The notes below the pieces were generated by a model, which ran no database searches, was not told where the DNA came from, and was given only the letters and a program-made list of their open reading frames with translations. Position numbers and translations under genes: made by a program. Source: Crossiella cryophila (GTDB taxonomy: Bacteria > Actinomycetota > Actinomycetes > Mycobacteriales > Pseudonocardiaceae). From it: a stretch of DNA of 64,000 nucleotides. The stretch covers positions 4,427,501-4,491,500 of the forward strand of contig NZ_JACHMH010000001.1 of assembly GCF_014204915.1 (NCBI RefSeq). The letters are read 5' to 3'. This document shows, piece by piece, positions 33,197 to 41,381 of this stretch (the stretch's first letter is position 1; every line of letters starts with the position of its first letter).

Positions 33197-34441
33197 ATGT
33201 CCGCAGAGATCATCTCGATCCTCGCGCTGGCCGCCATCTTCGTGGTGGCCTCGGTGTGGTCGGTCAACATGGGGGTGCTGGCCTTCGCGGCCGCGTTCCT
33301 GGTCGGCACCTTCGCCGGGGGCCTGTCCACCGAGGAGATCATGGCCGGGTTCCCCGGCGGGATCTTCGTGGTGCTGGTCGGCGTCACCTATCTGTTCGCC
33401 ATCGCCCGCGCCAACGGCACCACGGACTGGCTGGTCGCGGCCGCGGTCCGGCTGGCGAGGGGCAGGCTCGCGGTCATCCCGTGGGTGATGTTCGTGGTCT
33501 CCGCGCTGCTCACCGCGATCGGCGCGGTCAGCCCGGCCGCGGTGGCCATCGTCGCGCCCATCGCACTCGGCTTCGCCACCAAGTACAAGATCAACCCGCT
33601 GCTGATCGGCATCATGGTCGTGCACGGCGCGCAGGCGGGCGGGTTCTCCCCGATCAGCGTCTACGGCGCCATCGTCAACGGCCTGGTCGACAAGAACGGC
33701 CTGCCCGGCAGCCCGATCGCGGTGTTCCTGGCCAGCCTGATCGCCAACCTGATCATCGCGGTGATCGCCTTCATCGTGCTCGGCGGCCTCAAACTCGCCC
33801 GCAGCGCCGGCACCGGCCTGGACAGCGAGCAGGAGCCGATCCGGCTCAACCGGGACCGGGTGCTCACCCTGGCCGGCCTGGTCGTGCTGGTCGGGCTCAC
33901 CCTCGCCTTCAACCTCGACGTCGGCCTGGTCGCCATCACCATCGCGGTGGTGCTCGGCCTGCTCTCCCCGCAGATCCACAAGAGCGCGATCGGGCAGATC
34001 ACCTGGCCGACCGTGCTGCTCATCTGCGGTGTGCTCACCTACGTCGGCGTGCTGCAGAAGATCGGCACCATCACCTACATCGCCGGCGCGGTCAAGGACG
34101 TCGGCGCGCCGCTGCTGGCCGCGCTGCTGCTCTGCTACATCGGCGCCGTGGTCTCCGCCTTCGCCTCCTCGGTCGGCCTGCTCGGCGCCACCATCCCGCT
34201 GGCCGTCCCGTTCCTGGCCGAGGGCACGGTCGGCCCGGTCGGCATGATCGCCGCGCTCGCCGTCTCGGCCACCGTGGTCGACGTCAGCCCGTTCTCGACC
34301 AACGGCGCGATCGTGCTGGCCAACTCGGCCGAGGAAGAGCGCGAGCGCCTGTTCCGCCGGCTGATGGCCTATGGCGGCATCATCGTGGTGGCGGCCCCGC
34401 CGCTGCTGTGGCTCACCCTGGTCGTGCCCACCCTGCACTGA
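33197..34441 (+). CDS. matC: MatC-type dicarboxylate (malonate) permease, SLC13-like
   Basis: 414-residue integral membrane transporter with about 11-12 helices. The N-terminal half matches the MatC_N domain (SVWSVNMGVLAFAAAFLVG; GFPGGIFVVLVGVTYLFAIA) with the helical hairpin SALLTAIGAVSPAAVAIVAP. The second half repeats the pattern (VDVSPFSTNGAIVLANSAEE). It probably imports malonate. The GGGGGA site precedes ATG 33197. MatB starts 22 bases after its stop, giving a transport-plus-activation operon under the divergent GntR protein. Confidence 0.87.
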   Translation: MSAEIISILALAAIFVVASVWSVNMGVLAFAAAFLVGTFAGGLSTEEIMAGFPGGIFVVLVGVTYLFAIARANGTTDWLVAAAVRLARGRLAVIPWVMFVVSALLTAIGAVSPAAVAIVAPIALGFATKYKINPLLIGIMVVHGAQAGGFSPISVYGAIVNGLVDKNGLPGSPIAVFLASLIANLIIAVIAFIVLGGLKLARSAGTGLDSEQEPIRLNRDRVLTLAGLVVLVGLTLAFNLDVGLVAITIAVVLGLLSPQIHKSAIGQITWPTVLLICGVLTYVGVLQKIGTITYIAGAVKDVGAPLLAALLLCYIGAVVSAFASSVGLLGATIPLAVPFLAEGTVGPVGMIAALAVSATVVDVSPFSTNGAIVLANSAEEERERLFRRLMAYGGIIVVAAPPLLWLTLVVPTLH

Positions 34442-34463
34442 ACCACCGACGAAAGAGGTGCCC

Positions 34464-35915
34464 GTGTCCACACCGCTGTTCCCCGCCCTGGTCGAGCCCA
34501 CCGACCGGGAGGCGGTGCGGTTCGGCGACCTCGCGCTGAGCTACCGGCAGCTGGCCGCCGCCGCGGGCGCGCTGGCCAGGACCGCGGCCCCGGCCAGCAG
34601 GGTCGCGGTGTGGGCCACCAACTCCATGCACACCTGCCTGGCGGTCACCGGGGCCCTGCTCGCCGGGGTCCCGGTGATCCCGATCAACCCCAAGTCGGGG
34701 GAGCGGGAACTCGGCCACATCCTCGGCGACAGCCGCCCTGACCTGGTCTTCGCCGCCGCTGACGACGTCCTGCCGCCCGCCATGGCCGCCCTGCCCAGGA
34801 TCGAGGTCGACCCGGTCGCGCTGGCCGCCGAACCCCTCGGCGACCTCCCGGCCGAACCAGGGCCGGAAGCCCCCGCGCTGATCGTCTACACCTCCGGCAC
34901 CACCGGACCGCCCAAGGGCGTGGTGCTGCCGCGGCGCGCACTGGCCGGCAACCTGGACGCGATCGCCGATGCCTGGGCCTGGACCAGCGCGGACACCCTG
35001 GTGCACGGCCTGCCGCTGTTCCACGTGCACGGGCTGATCCTGGGCATCCTCGGCCCGCTGCGGCTGGGCGGGTCCGTGCGCCACCTCGGCCGGTTCAGCA
35101 CCGAGGCCGCCGCCCGCGAACTGGCGGGTGAGGCCACCATGATGTTCGGCGTGCCCACCATGTACCACCGGCTGGCCGCCGACGTGGAGGCCGACCCGGA
35201 GCTGGCCGCGGCCATCGCCAAGGCCCGGCTGCTGGTCTCCGGCTCGGCCGCGCTGCCGGTCAGCGACCACCAGCGGATCACCGCGGCCACCGGGATCCAG
35301 GTGGCCGAGCGTTACGGCATGACAGAAACACTGATGAACTGCGCTGTCCGGGCGGACGGCGAACGCAGGCCCGGTACCGTCGGGGCGCCGGTGAACGGGG
35401 TCGAGGTGCGCTTGGTGGACGAGCAGGGCACGGTCGTGACGACCAGCGACGACGACACCGTCGGCGAGGTCGAGGTGCGCGGTCCGAACCTGTTCCTGGA
35501 GTACCTCAACCGGCCCGACGCCACCGCCGCGGCCTTCCGGGACGGCTGGTTCCGCACCGGTGACGTGGCCACTCGCGCCGCCGACGGCTACATCCGGCTG
35601 GTCGGGCGCAAGGCCACCGACCTGATCAAGAGCGGTGGCTACAAGATCGGCGCCGGGGAGATCGAGAACGTGCTGCTGGAGCACCCGGACGTGGCCGAGG
35701 TGGCGATCACCGGCGAACCCGACCCCGATCTCGGCGAACGCATCGTCGCCTGGATCGTGCCGGTGCCCGGCCGCGACCCCCAGCCGGAAGAATTGGTGAA
35801 CCTCGTGGCGACCCAGCTCGCTCCGCACAAGCGCCCGCGCCGCGTACAGTTCCTCGACCGGTTGCCGCGCAATGAGATGGGAAAGATCATGAAGAGGTCG
35901 CTTGCCGGTGACTGA
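34464..35915 (+). CDS. matB: MatB-type malonyl-CoA synthetase (AMP-forming)
   Basis: 483-residue acyl-CoA ligase of the ANL superfamily. The P-loop is YTSGTTGPPKGVVLP (about 141-155), motif A5 is YGMTETLMN, the GDVATRAADGYIRLVGR hinge lies near 368-384, and the catalytic lysine is in NEMGKIMKRSL at the C-terminus. It should activate malonate (or methylmalonate) to the CoA thioester with ATP. GTG 34464 follows AGAGG. The short N-terminus and the MatC neighbour favour MatB over other ligases. The 3' end overlaps the carboxyltransferase gene by up to 14 bases. Confidence 0.88.
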   Translation: MSTPLFPALVEPTDREAVRFGDLALSYRQLAAAAGALARTAAPASRVAVWATNSMHTCLAVTGALLAGVPVIPINPKSGERELGHILGDSRPDLVFAAADDVLPPAMAALPRIEVDPVALAAEPLGDLPAEPGPEAPALIVYTSGTTGPPKGVVLPRRALAGNLDAIADAWAWTSADTLVHGLPLFHVHGLILGILGPLRLGGSVRHLGRFSTEAAARELAGEATMMFGVPTMYHRLAADVEADPELAAAIAKARLLVSGSAALPVSDHQRITAATGIQVAERYGMTETLMNCAVRADGERRPGTVGAPVNGVEVRLVDEQGTVVTTSDDDTVGEVEVRGPNLFLEYLNRPDATAAAFRDGWFRTGDVATRAADGYIRLVGRKATDLIKSGGYKIGAGEIENVLLEHPDVAEVAITGEPDPDLGERIVAWIVPVPGRDPQPEELVNLVATQLAPHKRPRRVQFLDRLPRNEMGKIMKRSLAGD

Positions 35916-37266
35916 TGGGGGCGCGCGGACCGCCATCGCCGCGGTCACCAGTGAGTTCGCCGAGTTCTCCTTCGCCGACACCGGACCGGAGGCCGACTAC
36001 GGCGACGGGCCGCTCACCTGGAGCGGCTACACCGAGCAGCGGGCCCGCGCGCGCACCCGGTCCGGCGAGTCCGAATCGGTGGTCTGCGGACAGGGACAGA
36101 TCGGCAACCAGCCGGTGGTGCTGGTCGCCTTCGACTTCCGCTACATCGGCGGCTCACTCGGTCAGCGTGCCGGCACCCGGATCTGCCGGGCCTTCGAGAT
36201 CGCCCGGCGACTGCGCTGGCCGGTGGTCTCGCTGATCTCCACCGGCGGCAGCCGGATGCAGGAGGGCATGCGCTCGCTGCTCCAGCTCCAGCGGATCGCC
36301 CGGCAGCTCCAGCTCACCCGGTGGGAGGGGCTGGCGCACATCGCGGTGCTGCGCGAGCCCACCACCGGCGGCGTGTGGGCCTCCCTGGGCGCCGGCGCGG
36401 ACATCGTGCTCGCGGTGCGGGATGCCACCGTCGCCTTCGGCGGCCACCGGGTCCAGCCACCCGGTGGCGCGGACGGGCCGGAGTTCCGCAGCGAGGGCAA
36501 GTTCGCCGCAGGCGCGGTCGACGCGGTGGTGGACCAGGCCACCCTGCCGCACACCCTGCGGCACGTGGTCGAACTGCTCGCCCCCACCGGCGCCGCCCCG
36601 GTGCAACCGGCCACCGTGCCGCGCGCGCTCGGCCGCCAGGACTGGCCAGCCGACGGCTGGTCCGCGGTCCAGCGCGCCCGCGCCGTGGAACGTCCGCGCG
36701 CCGATGCCTACCTGGACGACTACTTCGACCACGTCTTCGAGATCAGCGGCGACCGGGCGGGCGGCGCCGATCCCGGCATGCGCTGCGGGTTCGGCCGCCG
36801 CGACGGCGCCACCGTGGCCTACGTCGCGCAGACCGGCACCGCCAACACCCCGGCGGGCTTCCGCACCGCCGCCCGGCTGATCCGGCTGGCCGACCAGCTC
36901 CGCCTGCCGGTGCTCACCCTGGTCGACACACCCGGCGCGGCCAACGACGCCGCCGCCGAACACGCGGGCGTCGGCAGTGCGCTGGCCGAGCTGTTCGGCG
37001 CGGTGGCCGCGGTGGACGTGCCGATCACCACCCTGGTCATCGGCGAGGGCGGCTCCGGCGGCGCGCTCGCGCTGGCCTCGGCCGACCGGCTGTGGATCAC
37101 GCCGGACGCGTACTTCTCGGTGATCGCGCCGGAGCTGGGGGCCGCGATCCTCAAACGCGGGCCCGCCGAGGTCGAGCACACCGCGAACCAGCTGCGCCTG
37201 CGGCCGCAGGACCTGCTCGAGCTGGGGATCGTGCACGGCATCGCGGGCGAGGAGCCCATCGACTGA
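35902..37266 (+). CDS. Fused beta/alpha acyl-CoA carboxyltransferase-like protein
   Basis: About 454 residues. The first half resembles the AccD/beta carboxyltransferase crotonase fold (YIGGSLGQRAGTRICRAFEI; SLISTGGSRMQEGM, about 78-120). The second half resembles AccA/alpha (TLVDTPGAANDAAAEHAGV; VIGEGGSGGALALASADRL, about 345-395). No biotin domain and no zinc-ribbon cysteine cluster is seen. With MatB and MatC it may move or remove the malonyl carboxyl group, either as a malonyl-CoA decarboxylase or as an acetyl-CoA carboxylase subunit. Start is TTG 35902 or GTG 35908, translationally coupled to MatB. Confidence 0.8.
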   Translation: MPVTDGGARTAIAAVTSEFAEFSFADTGPEADYGDGPLTWSGYTEQRARARTRSGESESVVCGQGQIGNQPVVLVAFDFRYIGGSLGQRAGTRICRAFEIARRLRWPVVSLISTGGSRMQEGMRSLLQLQRIARQLQLTRWEGLAHIAVLREPTTGGVWASLGAGADIVLAVRDATVAFGGHRVQPPGGADGPEFRSEGKFAAGAVDAVVDQATLPHTLRHVVELLAPTGAAPVQPATVPRALGRQDWPADGWSAVQRARAVERPRADAYLDDYFDHVFEISGDRAGGADPGMRCGFGRRDGATVAYVAQTGTANTPAGFRTAARLIRLADQLRLPVLTLVDTPGAANDAAAEHAGVGSALAELFGAVAAVDVPITTLVIGEGGSGGALALASADRLWITPDAYFSVIAPELGAAILKRGPAEVEHTANQLRLRPQDLLELGIVHGIAGEEPID

Positions 37267-37368
37267 CCGTGTGCGCCGATCGGCCAGGTCAGGATGGCCG
37301 GTTGGCACTCGCCGCCGCCGGACCAGGCACGATGTACTACGCCAATCGGACCAAGAGGCGGAGAACAC

Positions 37369-38940
37369 GTGACCTGGCTGGACCGGCTCCGCGCGGAGCC
37401 CAGACTGATCCGCGACACCGTGCGGGCGGCCTCCCCGGCCCGGCTCGCCGCCGAGGTGCTGCTGGCACTGGCCGTGCTCGGCCTGGCGCTGCTGCCCGTC
37501 ACCCTGCTGCCGATGCCGATGCCCACCACGATCATCGGGGCCGTGCTGGCACTGCTGCTGACCGTGGGCAGGCTGCGCTGGCCGGCCGCCGCGCTGATCG
37601 GCACCGTCGGGCTGTACCTGGTGGGCTCGATATCCGCACTGCCGGTCATCGCGGTGATCAGCTTCCACGCCGGCCGCCGGGTACAGCCCCGGCGGCGGTT
37701 GTGGGGCGCGCTCGCGGTGGCCCTGCTGGCCGGATTCCTGCTCGGCGGCCCCAGCTTCTCCTTCCGCGCGGACGAGGTCGCCGGGTACGCGCTGGTCACC
37801 GCAGGGCTGGTGGTGCTGCCCGTGTTCGCCGGTCTGCTGGTGGGACGGCGGCGGCCGCTGTCCAGGGTGCTGCACGACCGCAACGAGTACCTCGAACAGG
37901 TCCGGCTGCTCACCGCGGCGGAGGCCCGCACCGCCGAACGTGCGCACATCGCCGCCGAGATGCACGACCTGCTCGGGCACCGGCTCAGCCTGATCTCCAT
38001 GCATGCCGGCGCGCTGGAGCTGGCCACCGCCAAACAGGCCCCGCAGCTCAGTGAGCACGCGCACTTGCTGCGCACCACCGCCGGCACCGCCATGGCCGAA
38101 CTGCGCGATGTGCTGGGCATCCTGCGGGTCGGCCCGGCCGAGGAACTCGACCAGGACAGTGGCACCCAGGCCGATCTGGCCCGGCTGGTGACCGAATCGC
38201 GGCGGGTCGGGGTGGACGTCGAACTGGACTGGCACGGCCCTGACCTGGCCGAGGTGGACGTGCGGGTGCGCCGGGCGGTGCACCGGGTGGTGCGCGAGGG
38301 GCTGACCAACGTGCACAAGCACGCCCCCGCCGCGATCACCAGGGTGCGGGTGCGCGTCGAGGACGAGCGGGTGCTGGTGCTGGTGGAGAACGGTCCGGTC
38401 GCCGCGGGCGGGGTGCTGGGCACCCGGCGCGGGCTGGCCGGGCTGGAGGAGCGGGTCGCGCTGGCCGGTGGACGGTTCGGCAGCGGGTCCACTGTGGACG
38501 GTGGGTTCCTGGTGCGGGCCGAGCTGCCGATGCTGCCGCCGGCCGGTCCCGCGCCGGAACGCCCGGCGCCGATCCAGCCGCCGGGCCCACTGGCGGGCGA
38601 GGTGCTCACCGCCACCAGGGTGCTCGGCTCCGGCTGCCTGGCCCTGTTCGGCGCGTTGCCGATCCTGCTGATCGCGGTGGTGGTCGTGGTGCTGGGCTTC
38701 TTCGCGGGCGGTGACCAGATCAAGGCCGCCGACTACCCCGGAATCGACCTGGGCACCAGCCGGGAGGCGGTGCTCGGGCGGTTCGGCGAGGGCAACGATC
38801 TCAGCCTGTTCGACCCGGTGGACGCGCCGGAGGGCGGCGAGTGTTTCCACTATCGTGCGATGGACGATCCCGCGGTGCGCCAGTACAGACTGTGTTTCCG
38901 GAACGGGGTGCTGGTCGCCAAGGAGGAGCTGCGCCGGTGA
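37369..38940 (+). CDS. NarL-class sensor histidine kinase with unusual C-terminal tail
   Basis: 523-residue kinase. Several N-terminal membrane helices occupy about 27-165, with a HisKA_3 phosphoacceptor region AAEMHDLLGHRLSLISMHAG (His about 199). HATPase features are VREGLTNVHKHAP and GTRRGLAGLEERVALAGG. After the catalytic domain comes a Pro-rich linker, a strong transmembrane helix (about 420-445) and a roughly 75-residue tail (IDLGTSREAVLGRFGEGND; GECFHYRAM; YRLCFRNGVLV). The tail is likely outside the membrane and resembles a BamE/SmpA-like small fold. GTG 37369; the stop overlaps the regulator start (GTGA). Confidence 0.88.
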   Translation: MTWLDRLRAEPRLIRDTVRAASPARLAAEVLLALAVLGLALLPVTLLPMPMPTTIIGAVLALLLTVGRLRWPAAALIGTVGLYLVGSISALPVIAVISFHAGRRVQPRRRLWGALAVALLAGFLLGGPSFSFRADEVAGYALVTAGLVVLPVFAGLLVGRRRPLSRVLHDRNEYLEQVRLLTAAEARTAERAHIAAEMHDLLGHRLSLISMHAGALELATAKQAPQLSEHAHLLRTTAGTAMAELRDVLGILRVGPAEELDQDSGTQADLARLVTESRRVGVDVELDWHGPDLAEVDVRVRRAVHRVVREGLTNVHKHAPAAITRVRVRVEDERVLVLVENGPVAAGGVLGTRRGLAGLEERVALAGGRFGSGSTVDGGFLVRAELPMLPPAGPAPERPAPIQPPGPLAGEVLTATRVLGSGCLALFGALPILLIAVVVVVLGFFAGGDQIKAADYPGIDLGTSREAVLGRFGEGNDLSLFDPVDAPEGGECFHYRAMDDPAVRQYRLCFRNGVLVAKEELRR

Positions 38941-39605
38941 GCGAGCAGGAGATCCGGGTGCTGATCGCCGACGACGAACGGCTGATGCGGGCCGGGGTGC
39001 GGATGATCGTGGACAGCGCCGAGGACATCAGCGTGGTCGCCGAGGCGGACAGCGGGCCGGCCGCGGTGGAGGTCTGTGTGCGGCAACGCATCGACGTGGC
39101 GCTGCTGGACATCCGGATGCCCGGCGGGGACGGACTGGCCGCCGCCGAGGAGATCGCCCGGCTGGCCCCGGACACCAGGGTGGTCATGCTCACCACCTTC
39201 GGCGAGCAACGCTATGTGGCACAGGCGATGCGGGCCGGGGCGACCGGGTTCGTGCTCAAGGACACCGGGCCCACGGAGTTGATCCGCGCGGTGCGGCTGG
39301 CCGCGGCCGGTGAGTCGGTGCTGGGGCCGCGGATCACCAGGGACCTGATCGAAACGCATCTGCTGGGCCCGAATCGGGCGCCGGATGCCGCACCCAGGGT
39401 GGCCCGGCTCACCGACGCCGAACGCGAGGTGCTCAAGCTGGTCGGCGAGGGCCTGTCCAACGCCGAGATCGCGCAGCGGCTGCACATCGGGGTGGGCACG
39501 GCCAAGGCGCACCTGAGCCGCATCCTGACCAAAATGGACTGTGCGAACCGGGTGCAGGCCGCGATCGTGGCGCACGAGGCCGGATTGCTCGGCCCCGCCC
39601 AGTGA
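38937..39605 (+). CDS. NarL/LuxR-family response regulator
   Basis: 222-residue partner of the kinase upstream, with which it overlaps by four bases. Receiver domain: VLIADDERLMRAG, phosphoacceptor Asp in VALLDIRMPGGDG (about 57), MLTTFG, and FVLKDTGP (Lys about 107). The LuxR-type helix-turn-helix includes LTDAEREVLKLVGEGLSNAE and the recognition helix in HIGVGTAKAHLSRIL. Controls unknown genes, probably including its own operon. Confidence 0.93.
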   Translation: MSEQEIRVLIADDERLMRAGVRMIVDSAEDISVVAEADSGPAAVEVCVRQRIDVALLDIRMPGGDGLAAAEEIARLAPDTRVVMLTTFGEQRYVAQAMRAGATGFVLKDTGPTELIRAVRLAAAGESVLGPRITRDLIETHLLGPNRAPDAAPRVARLTDAEREVLKLVGEGLSNAEIAQRLHIGVGTAKAHLSRILTKMDCANRVQAAIVAHEAGLLGPAQ

Positions 39606-39611
39606 TCCGGC

Positions 39612-40202
39612 TCAGGTGAAGTCCGCGGGCTGGTGCGCGATCCCCTTCAACTCGTGGAAACCGGGCGTGCCCGCGACCAGTAGCGTGCCGTCCCAGAGTC
39701 GCCCGGCCGCCTCCCCGCGCGGTGCCCTGGACAGCACCGGACCGAAGAACGCGGTGCCCTGGGCGGTGATGATCGGGGTGCCGACATGCTTGCCCACCAA
39801 CGAGATCCCGCGTTCGTGCGAGGCACGCAGGGCCGCGTCGTAGTCCTCGCCGTCGGCGGCCTCGGCGAGCGCGGCGGGCAGCCCGGCCTCGGTGAGCGCC
39901 TCCGCCCAGCCCCACTCACCGCGTTCGTGCACCCGCGCGCCGTAGGCGGTGAAGAACCGGCGCAGCGCGTCCTGGCCGTGGTGCTGCTCGACCGCGACGC
40001 AGATCCGCACCGGCCACCACAGGAAGCCCTCGGTGTCGCCCTCCGGGTCGACCTCCAGGTGCTCGTTGAGCACGGCCAGGCTCATCACGTGGTACCGCAA
40101 CGAGATCGGCCGGACCTTCTCCACCTCGGTCAGCCAGCGTGCGGTGACCCAGGTGTACGGGCAGCTGGGGTCGAACCAGAAGTCGACGTCGATTTCCTCC
40201 AC
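39612..40202 (-). CDS. DsbA-family thioredoxin-fold protein (mycothiol nitroreductase-like)
   Basis: 196-residue DsbA-like protein of the actinobacterial group related to the mycothiol-dependent nitroreductase Rv2466c. The active-site region is FWFDPSCPYTWVTARWL (residues 8-24), with one cysteine (CPYT) rather than CxxC. The cis-proline region is VGTPIITAQG near 145. No signal peptide, so cytoplasmic. A single-cysteine site suits glutathione- or mycothiol-transferase chemistry better than disulfide exchange. It is convergent with the response regulator. Confidence 0.85.
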   Translation of the reverse strand: MEEIDVDFWFDPSCPYTWVTARWLTEVEKVRPISLRYHVMSLAVLNEHLEVDPEGDTEGFLWWPVRICVAVEQHHGQDALRRFFTAYGARVHERGEWGWAEALTEAGLPAALAEAADGEDYDAALRASHERGISLVGKHVGTPIITAQGTAFFGPVLSRAPRGEAAGRLWDGTLLVAGTPGFHELKGIAHQPADFT

Positions 40203-40215
40203 CCGGTCCAGGGTG

Positions 40216-41307
40216 TCAGCCGCACACCGCGGTGTCCACGGTCTTGCGCATCAACTGCGGGTCCAGGGCGGTGCCGGTGGTCACCGAGCCCTCGAGCCTG
40301 CGGCTGCCGTCGGCGCTGCCGAGCATGATGCTGAGGTAGCCGGGAATGCCGCCGCCGTGGCCCCACACCGTGATCCCGCAACTGGTCGGCACGGGCTGGA
40401 TGCCGAGGCCGTAGTCGGGGCTGACCGCGGTGAGTTTGGTCAGTTCGGCCTGCTGGGCCGGGGCGAGCAACCGGCCGGCGAGCAGTGCGCGCAGGAAGCG
40501 GTCCAGGTCGGCGGTGGTGGAGATCATCGCCCCGGCGGCGCCTGCCGCGGACGGGTTGAGCGCGCTGACGTCGGCCGGTTTCCCTTCCACCATCAGGTAA
40601 CCACGCGCGTGCGGGCCGTGGATGAACGGGTTGTCGCCGGGCGCCTCGGTGTCGCGCAGGCGCAGCGGCTGCAGGATCCGCTGGTTCACCGCGGCGGTCC
40701 AGGATCGCCCGGTGAGCTTCTCGATCAGCAGCTGCGCCACCAGGAAGTTGGTGTTGGAGTAGGAGTGCTTGGTGCCCACCGGGAACAGCAGCGGCTTGGC
40801 CGCCGCGGCGCGCACGAGTTCCAGCGCCGAGCGGTGCTCGAAGCGGCGGGCCATGAACTCCTTGGGATCCTGTGGCAGGTCGTCGGTGTAGTTGTGCAGA
40901 CCGCTGGTGTGCTGCAACAGGTTCCGTACGGTGATCCGCTCGCCGTCGGGCAACAGCCCTGGCAGGTAACGGGAAACCGGCTCGTCCAGGCCGAGCTTGC
41001 CCTCTGCGGTCAGTTGCAGGGTGACCACGGTGACGAAGGTCTTGGTGATGCTGCCGACCCGGAACCGCCCATCGAGCGGTACCGGCCGCTGGGTGCCGAG
41101 TTGTGCCACGCCCGCGCGGGCGGTGAACTCCCGGCCGTCCCTGGTGACCCGGACCTGCATGCCCGCCGCGCCACTGGCCACCGCCGCGCTGACCTGGCGC
41201 TGTACGGCCTCGCGGTGCGGATCGGGGTTGGCGGCGGCGATACCTGTAGACGTGGCCAGCAGCGTCAGCGCGACGCAGACCGTGGTCACGGTGCGGATCG
41301 GTGTCAC
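40216..41307 (-). CDS. Secreted serine hydrolase, D-alanyl-D-alanine carboxypeptidase/S12 type
   Basis: 363-residue exported penicillin-binding-protein-fold hydrolase. Signal peptide at 1-26 (cleavage near IAAANP), SITK motif with nucleophile Ser at about 72, YSN in HSYSNTNFLVAQLL (about 170), and HGGG in WGHGGGIPGY near 318. It is a relative of the streptomycete DD-peptidase R61. GTG 41307 with GGGGAG six bases upstream is a good start. It probably trims peptidoglycan stem peptides or hydrolyses beta-lactam-like or ester substrates outside the cell. Divergent from the methyltransferase gene. Confidence 0.88.
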   Translation of the reverse strand: MTPIRTVTTVCVALTLLATSTGIAAANPDPHREAVQRQVSAAVASGAAGMQVRVTRDGREFTARAGVAQLGTQRPVPLDGRFRVGSITKTFVTVVTLQLTAEGKLGLDEPVSRYLPGLLPDGERITVRNLLQHTSGLHNYTDDLPQDPKEFMARRFEHRSALELVRAAAAKPLLFPVGTKHSYSNTNFLVAQLLIEKLTGRSWTAAVNQRILQPLRLRDTEAPGDNPFIHGPHARGYLMVEGKPADVSALNPSAAGAAGAMISTTADLDRFLRALLAGRLLAPAQQAELTKLTAVSPDYGLGIQPVPTSCGITVWGHGGGIPGYLSIMLGSADGSRRLEGSVTTGTALDPQLMRKTVDTAVCG

Positions 41308-41316
41308 TGGACTCCC

Positions 41317-41361
41317 CTTCCGGTGGCAACCTGCCACTGTCATCTTGCCGGAAACCGGAAG
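41317..41361. promoter_or_regulatory. Inverted repeats in a divergent gap
   Basis: CTTCCGGT (41317-41324) and ACCGGAAG (41354-41361) are perfect inverted arms, and between them GTGGCA (41323-41328) pairs with TGCCAC (41332-41337). The gap separates the secreted hydrolase and the DUF574 methyltransferase. Possible operators; the regulator is unknown. Confidence 0.35.
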
Positions 41362-41381
41362 CCCCGCGCACACTCAATCCT

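Noticed and set aside
35902-37266. Malonate decarboxylase subunits MdcD/MdcE
   Set aside because: The fused carboxyltransferase resembles MdcD-MdcE in fold, but no acyl-carrier MdcC or MdcA gene is adjacent and MatB already supplies a CoA route.
36154-38850. Roughly 900-codon minus-strand frame
   Set aside because: It covers the carboxyltransferase and kinase genes in antisense and is His/Gln/Arg-rich without motifs, so it is a shadow.
40216-41307. Antibiotic beta-lactamase
   Set aside because: The SITK/YSN/HGGG set fits DD-peptidases and esterases of the same fold equally well, and nothing in the context points to beta-lactam resistance.
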